Below are positions 8,301 through 18,054 of a stretch of 64,000 nt of DNA, in pieces (position 1 is the first letter of the stretch; each line of letters begins with the position of its first letter). Origin of the DNA: Brachybacterium sp. UMB0905 (GTDB taxonomy: Bacteria; Actinomycetota; Actinomycetes; Actinomycetales; Dermabacteraceae). A program made the translations under genes and the position numbers. Below the pieces are notes generated by a model. The model worked only from the letters and a program-made list of their open reading frames with translations. It searched no databases and was not told the DNA's origin. Location of the stretch: contig NZ_PNHL01000005.1 in NCBI RefSeq assembly GCF_002871795.1, forward strand, positions 1 through 64,000, in the 5' to 3' direction.

Positions 8301-9392
8301 GTGATCGACTTCCGCTATCACCTCGTCTCCCTGATCTCGGTGTTCCTCGCGCTCGCCGTGGGCATCGTGCTGGGCGCCGGCCCGCTGCGCGAGAACCTCG
8401 GCGACCAGCTCGCCGGGCAGGTCGAGCAGCTGCGCACCGAGGCCGAGCAGCTGCGCAACGACAAGGAGGACCTGGCCGCACGCAACGATCAGCTGACCAC
8501 CTTCATCGCGGAGGCGGGGCCCCAGCTGGTGGACACCACCCTCGAGGGGCGGCACATCGTGGTTCTCACCGACGGGGACGCCACCCGCACCGCTGTGGAG
8601 CGGATGAACGGCCTGCTCGATGAGGCTGATGTCGCCTCCCGCGCCGAGGTGCGCCTGCGCAGCAGCCTGTGGGATCCCGCCGAGGCGCAGACGCGGGCCG
8701 AAGCACTCGAGCAGATCCGGGCGATCGCCCCCGCCGTGCTGCCCAGCTCCGATGCCGGAGCGCTGACCGACCCGGCGCTGCTGGCCGGGACCATCCCCAC
8801 TCTGCTGGACCCGGAGCCGGCTGAGCCGCTTCCCTCCGAGCTGCGCTCCCAGGTGTGGCAGGTGCTGATCGACCTGCAGCTCGTCTCGATCGTCGGCGAT
8901 CTGCCCGAGCGGGTGGACGGCATCGTCGTGGCCGCCGCTTCCCCCGAGGAGCTTGCCACCGGGCAGGACGAGCAGGCGGCCGCCGAGCAGTCCCAGAACC
9001 TCCTGGGCGCCCAGACCGCCCTGGTCGATGCCCTGGCCGGTGCGCAGCTGCCCACGGTGGTTTCCGCCGTCACCCCCGATAACGACGGCTCCACCGGCAT
9101 TCTGCGCACCGTGCGCGGCAATGACGCCGGGCAGGTGCTGTCCACGACGGACCGACTGCAGGAGCCCGATGGGCCGCTGCTGAGCATCCTCGCGCTGGTG
9201 GAGCAGACCCGCGGCGGGAACGGCGCCTACGGCACCACGGTCGATGCCGACGCCCGGATGCCCGAGCTGCCCGAGACCGTAGCCGTGAGCGGGCAGGACG
9301 CCCAGAATGCGCAGGACGGTTCCGCACCCTCCGACGGCGGGGGAGAGGGCGGCGCCGATCGTGACGACACGGCCGACGGGGGCGAGGGATGA
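8301..9392 (+). CDS. mctB: SteB/MctB family membrane-anchored protein
   Basis: This is a homologue of Rv1698 (described as the copper-related protein MctB) and of corynebacterial SteB, the partner of SteA in the cell-separation pathway. A single N-terminal membrane helix (residues about 8-28) is followed by a coiled coil (about 33-70, with EQLRTEAEQLRNDKEDLAA) and a large extracytoplasmic domain. The last 60 or so residues are Gly/Asp-rich and disordered. The open frame extends upstream into steA, but the GTG at 8301 is preceded by a perfect AGGAGG at 8285-8290, giving 363 residues with the conserved MIDFRYHLVS start. The neighbourhood favours the division role over copper efflux. The two annotations describe the same family. 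Confidence 0.9.
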   Translation: MIDFRYHLVSLISVFLALAVGIVLGAGPLRENLGDQLAGQVEQLRTEAEQLRNDKEDLAARNDQLTTFIAEAGPQLVDTTLEGRHIVVLTDGDATRTAVERMNGLLDEADVASRAEVRLRSSLWDPAEAQTRAEALEQIRAIAPAVLPSSDAGALTDPALLAGTIPTLLDPEPAEPLPSELRSQVWQVLIDLQLVSIVGDLPERVDGIVVAAASPEELATGQDEQAAAEQSQNLLGAQTALVDALAGAQLPTVVSAVTPDNDGSTGILRTVRGNDAGQVLSTTDRLQEPDGPLLSILALVEQTRGGNGAYGTTVDADARMPELPETVAVSGQDAQNAQDGSAPSDGGGEGGADRDDTADGGEG

Positions 9393-10192
9393 TCCGCACC
9401 CTCGCGCGCGAGCTGCGCCGCACCAACTATGCCGGGCGTGAGGTGACCCTGCTCGAAGGGGCCCTGGTGATCGCCTCGACCAGCGCTCTGGCCTGCCGCG
9501 GACCCCAGCGCCGGGACGCCGTAGTGCTGCTCGGAATCGGCGCCCTGGGGCTCGCCGATGACCTTCTGGAGCCGCATCAGCGCCGCGCCGGACGGGCCAC
9601 CGCCAAGGGGCTGCGGGGGCATCTGGGCCAGCTGCGCCGCGGACACCTCACCACCGGCGGGGCGAAAGCCCTGGGCATCCCGGTGCTGGCCCTGCTCGGG
9701 GCGGTTGGCGCTCCGGCCCCGCGCAGCGGCGGGATGATCCTCGCCGATGCCGCGCTCGCCGCAGGCTGCGCGAACCTCGTGAACCTCCTGGATCTGCGGC
9801 CTGGCCGCGCCCTGAAGGCGACGCTGCCCGCGGCGGCGCTGCTGGCAGCCCCCGCCAGCCGACCCGGCGCCGATACGGACCGCAGCGCCTCCGGCCGCAT
9901 CCTCGCCACCGCCGCGCTGCTGCCGGGACTTGCCGCCCTGCCTGCTGATCTGGCTGAGCGCGGCATGCTCGGCGATGCGGGCGCGAACGTGCTCGGCGCT
10001 GCTGTCGGCACCGCTGCCGCGCGTCGGCTGCCCGTCCCCGCTCGTCTGCTCGCCCTCACGACCGTTCTTACCCTCACCCTGATCAGCGAACGCGTGTCCT
10101 TCAGCGCCGTGATCGACCGGACCCCGGCACTGCACGCCCTGGATCAGCTGGGCCGGCGCCGAGGGCCCGCCGCGACGGAGGAGACCTCGTGA
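9389..10192 (+). CDS. Diverged MraY/WecA-like membrane phosphoglycosyltransferase
   Basis: This is a polytopic membrane protein (267 residues) with several hydrophobic helices rich in Ala and Leu. Remnants of the polyprenyl-phosphate hexose-1-phosphate transferase fold are visible: GLADDLLE near residue 51 (the Mg-binding DDxxD/E position), KGLRGHLGQLRRGHLTTGG in the first cytoplasmic loop, NLVNLLDLRPGRALK (compare NLxDGxDGLA) and MLGDAGANVLG (compare GDxGS). The protein is shorter than MraY (about 360) and lacks the His-rich last loop, so activity is uncertain. It overlaps SteB/MctB by ATGA and the murJ-like gene by GTGA. It may be a catalyst for a lipid-linked sugar or a non-catalytic relative that binds undecaprenyl phosphate. 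Confidence 0.72.
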   Translation: MIRTLARELRRTNYAGREVTLLEGALVIASTSALACRGPQRRDAVVLLGIGALGLADDLLEPHQRRAGRATAKGLRGHLGQLRRGHLTTGGAKALGIPVLALLGAVGAPAPRSGGMILADAALAAGCANLVNLLDLRPGRALKATLPAAALLAAPASRPGADTDRSASGRILATAALLPGLAALPADLAERGMLGDAGANVLGAAVGTAAARRLPVPARLLALTTVLTLTLISERVSFSAVIDRTPALHALDQLGRRRGPAATEETS

Positions 10193-11943
10193 GCGCCCCC
10201 GCGACCCCGGATCCGGCCGACCCGGCAGCGGTGGCATCCGGCCGCCGGATCGGCCGGGCGGTGCTGCGCGGCGCCGGGGTGATCCTCGTGGTCACCATCC
10301 TTGCGCGCATCGCCGGATTCGCCCGCTACCTCGTGTTCGGGGCGAGCGTCGGCGCGGGGGACGTCGGCACCGCCTATGCGACCGCGAACCTGCTGCCCAA
10401 TGTGCTGTTCGAGATCGCCGCAGGTGGGGCGCTCGCCGCCGTGGTGGTGCCGCTCGTGGCAGGACTGATGCCCGAGCGGGACGGCACGGAGCAGGTCACC
10501 GGCGCAGCACCTGATGCTGCCGCTCCCCGCGATGGCCGCGCCCTGGCGGATCGCATCATCTCCGCGCTTCTGACCTGGACGCTGCTCGGAACGGGAGTGC
10601 TCACAGCCGCGCTCGTGCTGCTGGCCGATCAGCTTGCGACCCTCCTGCTGGCCTCCGATGGGACCGTGGGCGTCGCCCTCGGGGCGACGCTGCTGCGGAT
10701 CTTCGCTCTCCAGCTGCCGCTGTACGGCATCTCCGTGGTCCTCGGCGCCTACCTCCAGGCCCGCAAACGCTTCCTGTGGCCAGCGATGATGCCGCTGCTG
10801 AGCTCCCTGACCGTCATGATCGCCTACCGCGCCTACGCCCACCTCGTGCCGCCCGTGGCGACCACCGCGACGATCGACCCCGCGGCGGTGGCCTGGCTCG
10901 GCTGGGGCACCACCGCCGGGGTCGCCGCAATGGCACTGCCCGTCCTGATCGTCTCGCTGCGTGCCGGACTGCGCCTGCGCCCCACCCTGCGCATGCCCGG
11001 CGGGTATGGCCGACGCGCCCTGGCCCTGGGAGGTGCCGGCGTCGGAGCCGTCGGTGCCCAGCAGCTCGTGCTGGCCCTGGTGATGCTGCTGGCCATGCGC
11101 GCCGGCGGTGTCGGCACCCTCCCGGTGTTCCAGTACGCCCAGGCGCTGTACCTGCTGCCCTTCGCGGTGCTCGTGGTTCCGCTGGTCACCGCGGTCTTCT
11201 CGCACCTGTCGGAGATGCGTCTGGTCAGCGACCGCACCGGCTTCTCCCGTATCGCGGCGATCTCCGTGCGCACCGTCATCATGGTCAGCGTCATCGGGGC
11301 GGCGATGCTCATCGCCGGTGGCCCCGCCCTCGAGCAGTTCTTCCGCATCGTGGACCGCGCCGGCGCCGCCGGGGTGGGGGCCGCGACCGCCGGGATGGGG
11401 CTGGGCCTGATCGGCTATGCGACCACCCACCAGTGCACCCGCATCCTCTCCGCCGCGCTGCGGGCGAAGGATGCGCTGCTGGTCGGCTCGGTGGGATGGG
11501 CCGTCGCCGCCGGGCTGATCGTTGTGCTGGTGCTGGTCAGCCCTACCCGCTCCGCGGCGGAGGCCGCGACGGTCTTCGCGCTGTGCATCGGCGTGGGGAT
11601 GGGCGTGGGCGGGCTCGTGGGGCTCATGCGCATCGCCGACATCCTCGAGCTCGGCGGGCACCTCGCCCAGGTGCGCCGCTGCGCCCTCGTGGTCCCCATC
11701 GCGCTGGCCACCGGAGCGGTGCCCGGACTGCTGCTGGGCCGCGCCCTCATCACCACCGACACAGGGGAGATCGGTGCGGTCCTCAGCGGTATCGCCGCCG
11801 GACTGCTCGCCGCGCTCCTCAGCGCCGCGGTGATGGTCCTCGCGGACCCGTCGCTGATCCGTCAGGTCCGTGGCCGCCTGCGCCGCCGCCACGAGCAGGA
11901 CCCCGCCACCGCCGAGGAGCTGGACCCGGGCGAGGCCGCATGA
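10189..11943 (+). CDS. murJ: MurJ/MviN-type lipid flippase
   Basis: This protein of the MOP exporter superfamily has 584 residues and about 13-14 predicted membrane helices. MurJ proteins translocate lipid II or similar polyprenyl-linked glycans across the membrane. Typical features are the early helix with ARIAGFARYLVFGASVG, TAYATANLLPNVLFEIAAGGALAA, and the long repeats of two six-helix halves. A hydrophilic loop at about 95-120 and a basic tail follow the family pattern. The GTG start overlaps the MraY-like gene and the stop overlaps the glycosyltransferase. Many actinobacteria carry another MurJ near parAB/trxB, so this could be a second paralogue devoted to another lipid-linked substrate. 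Confidence 0.85.
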   Translation: MSAPATPDPADPAAVASGRRIGRAVLRGAGVILVVTILARIAGFARYLVFGASVGAGDVGTAYATANLLPNVLFEIAAGGALAAVVVPLVAGLMPERDGTEQVTGAAPDAAAPRDGRALADRIISALLTWTLLGTGVLTAALVLLADQLATLLLASDGTVGVALGATLLRIFALQLPLYGISVVLGAYLQARKRFLWPAMMPLLSSLTVMIAYRAYAHLVPPVATTATIDPAAVAWLGWGTTAGVAAMALPVLIVSLRAGLRLRPTLRMPGGYGRRALALGGAGVGAVGAQQLVLALVMLLAMRAGGVGTLPVFQYAQALYLLPFAVLVVPLVTAVFSHLSEMRLVSDRTGFSRIAAISVRTVIMVSVIGAAMLIAGGPALEQFFRIVDRAGAAGVGAATAGMGLGLIGYATTHQCTRILSAALRAKDALLVGSVGWAVAAGLIVVLVLVSPTRSAAEAATVFALCIGVGMGVGGLVGLMRIADILELGGHLAQVRRCALVVPIALATGAVPGLLLGRALITTDTGEIGAVLSGIAAGLLAALLSAAVMVLADPSLIRQVRGRLRRRHEQDPATAEELDPGEAA

Positions 11944-13067
11944 GCATCCTGGTGGTGCGACCGCGCGCGAGCGGGGGACTGGCCGCCCACGTGGACCAGG
12001 AGCTCGCCGTGCTGCGCCGCGCCGGCGTGGATGTGCGCGAAGCGGCCGTGACCATTCGCGAACGCCCCCACCTGCGCGAAGACGCCCGTACCATCCAGGC
12101 GCTGCGCCGCCAGGTCGCACAGACCCCCGGGCCCGTGACCGTCCACGCCCATGGACTGCGGGCCGGGGCTCTTACGGCCCTGGCCCTGCCCAGACGGCGC
12201 CACCGCCTCGTCGTCACGCTGCATAACCTCCCCATCGGCTCCCGCGCCACCCGCCTGATCGGCACCGCCCTGCTGCGCATCCTCGCCCGCCGGGCCGATG
12301 CTGTGCTCGCCGTCTCCCCGGACCTCGCCGCGGCCGCGCGCGCAGCCGGTGCGCGGGAGGTCCACCACGCCGTGATCCCCGCCCCCGCGCGAGAGCACCG
12401 CAGCGACGCGCAGAGCGCTGCCCTACCGGTCTCTCCCACGGACGACGCCCCCGCGGTGGACAGGGGGCACGGGGAGCCCGGACACCCCGCTGGTCCGGCG
12501 CCGACGGAGGCGCTGCGCGCCCTGGTCATCGCCCGCCTGGCCCCCCAGAAAGGCCTGGACACCCTCCTGGACGCCGCCGCGCTGCTGCACCAGCCGCCGC
12601 ACCGCCACGAGCCCGACGCCCCGCCGCGTGTGCACATCGACATCGCCGGGGACGGTCCGCTGCACGATCAGCTCGCCGCTCGCATCGCCCGCGAGGACCT
12701 CCCCGTGCGGCTCCTGGGCCGCCGCGAGGACATCCCCGCGCTGCTGGCCTCGAGCGACCTCGTGATCTCCGCCGCCCGCTGGGAAGGGCAGCCCGTCTCC
12801 CTGCAGGAAGCGCTGCAGGCCGGACGGGCCATCGTCGCCACCGACGCGGGCGGCACCCGCTGGGTCACGGGCGGCGCCGCCGCCCTGGTCCCGGTGGGGG
12901 ATGCTCCCGCGCTCGCCGCTGCGATCCGCGCGCTCGCCGACCCCGACGTGCGCCGACACGCCGAAGCCGCCGCCCGCCGCCGCGCCCGCGACCTGCCCGA
13001 TGCGGAGGATCTGCTCGGCCAGCTGCGGACGGTGCTCACGCCGTCCGGGGCTGACCTGATAGGTTGA
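11940..13067 (+). CDS. GT4-type glycosyltransferase
   Basis: This cytoplasmic GT-B glycosyltransferase of family 4 type has 375 residues. The N-terminal donor-proximal part has GGLAAHVDQELAVLRRAGVDV (residues 12-32) and HAHGLRAGALTALA. The C-terminal half carries ALVIARLAPQKGLDTLLDA, DIAGDGPLHDQL, RLLGRREDIPALLASSD and the EGQPVSLQEALQAGRAIVAT motif near 281-300, where the conserved Glu pair lies. The ATG overlaps the murJ stop by ATGA, and pyrG follows after 6 bp. Acceptor and donor cannot be read. Its coupling to a MraY-like protein and a flippase suggests a polyprenyl-linked acceptor. Confidence 0.85.
   Translation: MSILVVRPRASGGLAAHVDQELAVLRRAGVDVREAAVTIRERPHLREDARTIQALRRQVAQTPGPVTVHAHGLRAGALTALALPRRRHRLVVTLHNLPIGSRATRLIGTALLRILARRADAVLAVSPDLAAAARAAGAREVHHAVIPAPAREHRSDAQSAALPVSPTDDAPAVDRGHGEPGHPAGPAPTEALRALVIARLAPQKGLDTLLDAAALLHQPPHRHEPDAPPRVHIDIAGDGPLHDQLAARIAREDLPVRLLGRREDIPALLASSDLVISAARWEGQPVSLQEALQAGRAIVATDAGGTRWVTGGAAALVPVGDAPALAAAIRALADPDVRRHAEAAARRRARDLPDAEDLLGQLRTVLTPSGADLIG
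13060..13065 (+). promoter_or_regulatory. Candidate -10 box of pyrG (leaderless)
   Basis: TAGGTT ends 8 bp before the pyrG GTG. No Shine-Dalgarno sequence precedes the GTG, so a leaderless or near-leaderless transcript is plausible in addition to read-through from the upstream operon. Confidence 0.4.
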
Positions 13068-14852
<1,785 letters not shown>

Positions 14853-14856
14853 GACG

Positions 14857-15522
14857 ATGACCGACCAGACCAGTCCCGAGCCCGCCCTGGAGACGGGCGC
14901 TGCGCTGCGCGACGAGGTCGGGCGGCGTTCCGTCGCCGCCCGACGCACCCTCCACGAGGGCATGATCTTCGACCTCGTGCGCGACACCGTCGACTTCACC
15001 GCCGAGGTCCGTTTCGACCGCGAGTACCTGTGCCACACCGGGGCCGTCGCCGTCCTCGCCCTGGACGAACAGGACCGCGTGCTGCTGATCCGGCAGTACC
15101 GCCATGCCGTCGGCGCGACGCTGTGGGAGATCCCCGCCGGGCTGCTGGACCGGGACGGAGAGGCACCGCACCGCGCTGCCCTGCGCGAGCTCGCCGAGGA
15201 GGCGGGGGTCAGTGCCACCGCCCTGCGCACTCTGGTGGATCTGCGTCCCTCACCCGGCGGCAGCGACGAGGTGATCCGCGTCTACCTCGCCACCGGCCTC
15301 ACTGCGGCCACGCTGGACTTCGAGCGCACCGACGAGGAGGCGGAGCTCATCACCGCCTGGGTGCCGCTGCAGGAGGCCATCACCGCGGCGCTCGATGGCC
15401 GGATCACGAACGCCACCACTGTCAGCGCCTTGCTGACGCTGGCTGCGGTGCGTTCCGGGGAGGGCATCGCCGCCCTCCGCCCGGCCGATGCACCCTTCCT
15501 CGAGCGGCCCGGGCGCGACTGA
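14857..15522 (+). CDS. NUDIX hydrolase, ADP-ribose pyrophosphatase type
   Basis: The protein hydrolyses ADP-ribose or related nucleoside diphosphate sugars (221 residues). The Nudix box is clear: AGLLDRDGEAPHRAALRELA followed by EEAGV, with REL-EE metal ligands. It is preceded by VLLIRQYRHAVGATLWEIPAG, which is typical of ADP-ribose pyrophosphatases. The ATG has AAGGAG 7 bp upstream, inside the end of pyrG. pyrG followed by this NUDIX gene is the usual actinobacterial order (Rv1699-Rv1700). It is the last gene of the plus-strand series, and the convergent RNase D gene begins 10 bp later. Confidence 0.93.
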   Translation: MTDQTSPEPALETGAALRDEVGRRSVAARRTLHEGMIFDLVRDTVDFTAEVRFDREYLCHTGAVAVLALDEQDRVLLIRQYRHAVGATLWEIPAGLLDRDGEAPHRAALRELAEEAGVSATALRTLVDLRPSPGGSDEVIRVYLATGLTAATLDFERTDEEAELITAWVPLQEAITAALDGRITNATTVSALLTLAAVRSGEGIAALRPADAPFLERPGRD

Positions 15523-15531
15523 CCGCCCCGC

Positions 15532-16803
15532 TCAGGGGGCGTTCGTCGCGGGAGGAGCAACGTCCTCGAGCATCGCCCGATGGATGACGGGGGCGGACTG
15601 CTCCACCTGCCAGGGGCGCGCCCCCAGCTGCTGCAGCGCCGCGGCGACCTCCTCTTCCGCGCCGGCGCCCTCGTGCTCCCACACCCAGTGCCGCAGCAGT
15701 CCCGGCTGCAGCAGGTTCTCGCTGGGCAGCTCGAGGTCCTCGGCCCGCTGCGCGACGGCCGCGCGCACCGCCCGGTAGCGCTCGGCCACCTCCGGATACT
15801 TCTTCGACCACAGCTTGTGCGGCGGGGGATAGGACCGCTCGGACCGTGCGGGCAGATGCGCCTCCGGCAGCTCCACCCCGCTGCGGGCCGTCTTCCACCA
15901 CTGGTCCTTGGCCCGCATCGCCTTCGGCAGCGCCCGCTCAAAAGCCTCCCGCCCCCGCGGAGCCTCCTTCGCCGCAGCCACCAGATCCCGGTCCCGGATC
16001 ACCCGATGCGGGGACAGATCCTCGCGCGCAGCGATCTCATCGCGCCGCGTCCACATCGCGCGCGCTGCCGCGAGCTGCCTCGGTGACTTCAGCGCCCCCA
16101 GACCGTGCAGCCCCCGCCAGCTCGCCGAGCGCGTGGGCCCCGGCTCATGGGTGCGCTCATGCTCGAACTCCTGCTGCGCCCACGCGGTCTTCCCCGCCTG
16201 TGCGAGACGCTGGGCGAGCACATCCTTGACCTCGATCAGCACCTCCACATCCAGCGCCGCGTACACCAGCCAGCTCTCCGGCAGCGGACGCTGTGACCAG
16301 TCCGCGGCAGAATGCTCCTTCGCCAGGCGCAGCCCCAGGGTGTCGGCGACCACGGCGCCCAGCCCCACCTTCTCCATCCCCAGCAGGCGCGCCGCCAGCT
16401 CGGTGTCGAACAGCGATGCGGGCACAAGCCCCAGCTCCGCCAGGCTCGGCAGATCCGCCCCGGCCGCATGCAGCACCCATTCACGCTGCCCGAGCAGAGT
16501 CTTCAGACCCTGGGGGATCGTGAAGGCCAGCGGGTCGATCAGCGCGGTGCCCGCGCTGGCGGTGCGCAGCTGGATGAGGTAGGCGCGGGCGCTGTAGCGG
16601 TAGCTCGAGGCACGCTCGGCATCCACCGCCACCGGTTCCTGCGGCGCACGTGCGGCGGCCTCGCACCACGCGCGCAGCGGCTGGATCCGGTCGATCACCG
16701 GCACGAGTCCATCGCGCGGCGCCGTGAGGTCCCGCAACACCGGGGAGTCAGGGGAGCCCTGCGAGTCAGGGGAGTTCTTGGGGATGCTCTGCTCTGCGCT
16801 CAC
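15532..16803 (-). CDS. RNase D-like 3'-5' exonuclease with HRDC domain
   Basis: This is a DEDD-family 3'-5' exoribonuclease involved in RNA processing or turnover (423 residues). The exonuclease domain shows VAVDAERA (first acidic pair), VLHAAGADLPSL, LFDTELAARLLG and YAALDVEVL, which supply the remaining acidic and Tyr residues. An HRDC helical domain follows (about 215-295, with LGALKSPRQLAAARAMWTRR) and then a C-terminal helical region. The GTG at 16803 overlaps the stop of the DUF3000 gene in a GTGA, so the two form an operon, as in many actinobacteria. Confidence 0.92.
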   Translation of the reverse strand: MSAEQSIPKNSPDSQGSPDSPVLRDLTAPRDGLVPVIDRIQPLRAWCEAAARAPQEPVAVDAERASSYRYSARAYLIQLRTASAGTALIDPLAFTIPQGLKTLLGQREWVLHAAGADLPSLAELGLVPASLFDTELAARLLGMEKVGLGAVVADTLGLRLAKEHSAADWSQRPLPESWLVYAALDVEVLIEVKDVLAQRLAQAGKTAWAQQEFEHERTHEPGPTRSASWRGLHGLGALKSPRQLAAARAMWTRRDEIAAREDLSPHRVIRDRDLVAAAKEAPRGREAFERALPKAMRAKDQWWKTARSGVELPEAHLPARSERSYPPPHKLWSKKYPEVAERYRAVRAAVAQRAEDLELPSENLLQPGLLRHWVWEHEGAGAEEEVAAALQQLGARPWQVEQSAPVIHRAMLEDVAPPATNAP

Positions 16804-17426
16804 GCGAGCCCCTCATCGGCAGCGGCATGCGGGGCGCGTGCCCGGTGCGTCGGCGCGATCGGCGCGATCCGCGGAGGCGCTGGCGGCAGACCACCTGCGG
16901 CCGCGAGCATCGCCGTCCAGGCCGCGAAGTGCGGCCCCAGCTCCACGGTCCCGGCCGCATCCGGCTCCGGGGTCCAGGAGATCCGCATCTCCACATCCAC
17001 CGTGGAGGGGCGCCCTGCAAGCGCCCCATAGGACTGGGAGACAACCCGCGTGGCGGTGCAGCCCAGCTCCCGGGCGTCAGCATCATGCAGCTCGAGCGAC
17101 TCGGTCACCCACGACCACGCCACATCCCCCAGCATCGATTCGATCGCGAACTCGGGCTCCAGCTGTGCCTGCACCAGCGCCACCATCCGGAACGTCCCGT
17201 CCCAGGACTCCTGCCCGGCCGGGTCGTGGAGGATCACGAGGCGTCCCGATGAGAGCTCCTCGTCATGGACCGTGATCTCGCCTGTGCACGCCCACGTCGA
17301 GGGCGCCATCCGGGACGGCGCAGGAATGGTGCGCCAGACCATCTCGGGGCGCAGCGGCGCCGCGATCATCGCATCGATCGCGGCGGTGAAGGCGTCATCA
17401 CCGGAGCGGATTCTATGGACGGACAC
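16800..17426 (-). CDS. DUF3000 domain protein
   Basis: This is a conserved actinobacterial protein of unknown function (208 residues). The recognisable family features are the start VHRIRSGDDAF, RPEMVWRTIPAPSRMAPSTW, SGRLVILHDPAGQESWDGTF and DVEMRISWTP. The last 40 residues are Pro/Ala-rich and probably disordered. The GTG start at 17426 is fixed by a TAGCCT box 6 bp upstream, which predicts a leaderless message. It is translationally coupled to the RNase D gene, so a link to RNA metabolism is possible but unproven. Confidence 0.88.
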   Translation of the reverse strand: MSVHRIRSGDDAFTAAIDAMIAAPLRPEMVWRTIPAPSRMAPSTWACTGEITVHDEELSSGRLVILHDPAGQESWDGTFRMVALVQAQLEPEFAIESMLGDVAWSWVTESLELHDADARELGCTATRVVSQSYGALAGRPSTVDVEMRISWTPEPDAAGTVELGPHFAAWTAMLAAAGGLPPAPPRIAPIAPTHRARAPHAAADEGLA

Positions 17427-17432
17427 CCTGCG

Positions 17433-17438
17433 AGGCTA
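17433..17438 (-). promoter_or_regulatory. -10 box of the DUF3000-RNase D operon (leaderless)
   Basis: On the minus strand TAGCCT is followed by CGCAGG and then the GTG. The 6-bp gap puts transcription start on the start codon. Confidence 0.6.
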
Positions 17439-17546
17439 TCCGCGCACCCTCGCGCTCCCGCTCAGGCGCGCCGTCGTGCCCGCCGGGTGCAGGGACCACA
17501 GCGCGCTGACAGCCCTCGTGAGGCTCCGCGCCTCGGGGTGAGCGGC

Positions 17547-17975
17547 TCAGGCGTCGTCGCTGTGCCGCAGGGAGATCGAATTGATGCAGTACCGCTGATC
17601 GGTGGGAGTGGGAAAGCCCTCTCCCTCGAACACATGCCCCAGGTGGGAGCCGCAGCGCGCGCACCGAACCTCGATCCGGCGCATCCCCAGCGAGGTGTCC
17701 TCCAGCAGCTCCACCGCCGCAGAGTCCGTCGGCGCCCAGAATGCGGGCCAGCCGCAGTGGGCATCGAACTGGGTGTCCGCGGTGAACAGCTCTGCCCCGC
17801 AGGCCCGGCAGGCATAGGTGCCCGCCTCACGCACCTCCTCGTACTCCCCGGTGCCCGGACGCTCCGTGCCGCCCTCGCGCAGCACGTGGAACTCGGCGGG
17901 GGAGAGGCGTTCGCGCCACTGCTCGGCGCTGAGCGCCACCGGGTAGGAGGAGGAACCGATCTGCTCGCTGCTCAT
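17547..17975 (-). CDS. msrB: Peptide-methionine (R)-S-oxide reductase MsrB
   Basis: MsrB repairs methionine-R-sulfoxide in oxidised proteins using thioredoxin (a thioredoxin gene is also in this window). The 142 residues contain the two zinc CxxC pairs (Cys56/Cys59 and Cys105/Cys108), DAHCGWPAF (71-79) and the catalytic RYCINS with Cys130. The ATG at 17975 lies 7 bp after a TAGCAT box and has no Shine-Dalgarno sequence, so a leaderless transcript is likely. It is divergent from the hydrolase gene at 18055, with a 17-bp tandem repeat between the two promoters. Confidence 0.96.
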   Translation of the reverse strand: MSSEQIGSSSYPVALSAEQWRERLSPAEFHVLREGGTERPGTGEYEEVREAGTYACRACGAELFTADTQFDAHCGWPAFWAPTDSAAVELLEDTSLGMRRIEVRCARCGSHLGHVFEGEGFPTPTDQRYCINSISLRHSDDA

Positions 17976-17982
17976 GGGGCCG

Positions 17983-17988
17983 ATGCTA
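17983..17988 (-). promoter_or_regulatory. -10 box of msrB (leaderless)
   Basis: On the minus strand TAGCAT is followed by 7 bases and the ATG of msrB. The -35 region would fall inside the 17-bp tandem repeat. Confidence 0.6.
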
Positions 17989-17994
17989 TCTGGC

Positions 17995-18045
17995 TTGCCG
18001 TGCTCACGACTTTGCCGTCCTCACTGCATTGCCGCCCTCACTACA
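17995..18045 (+). repeat. Three tandem 17-bp repeats between divergent promoters
   Basis: The copies are TTGCCGTGCTCACGACT (17995-18011), TTGCCGTCCTCACTGCA (18012-18028) and TTGCCGCCCTCACTACA (18029-18045). The block fills the space between the msrB -10 box and the hydrolase -10 box, and the third unit provides most of the latter. It could be an operator array or a slippage-prone spacer. Confidence 0.7.
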
Positions 18046-18047
18046 CT
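18042..18047 (+). promoter_or_regulatory. -10 box of the alpha/beta hydrolase gene (leaderless)
   Basis: TACACT is followed by 7 bases and the ATG at 18055. No Shine-Dalgarno sequence is present. Confidence 0.55.
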
Positions 18048-18054
18048 GCCCGCT

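Noticed and set aside
8301-9392. Copper export function for the MctB family protein
   Set aside because: No metal-binding motif is evident. Its coupling to steA makes the SteB division role more likely, so the copper name is kept only as a family label.
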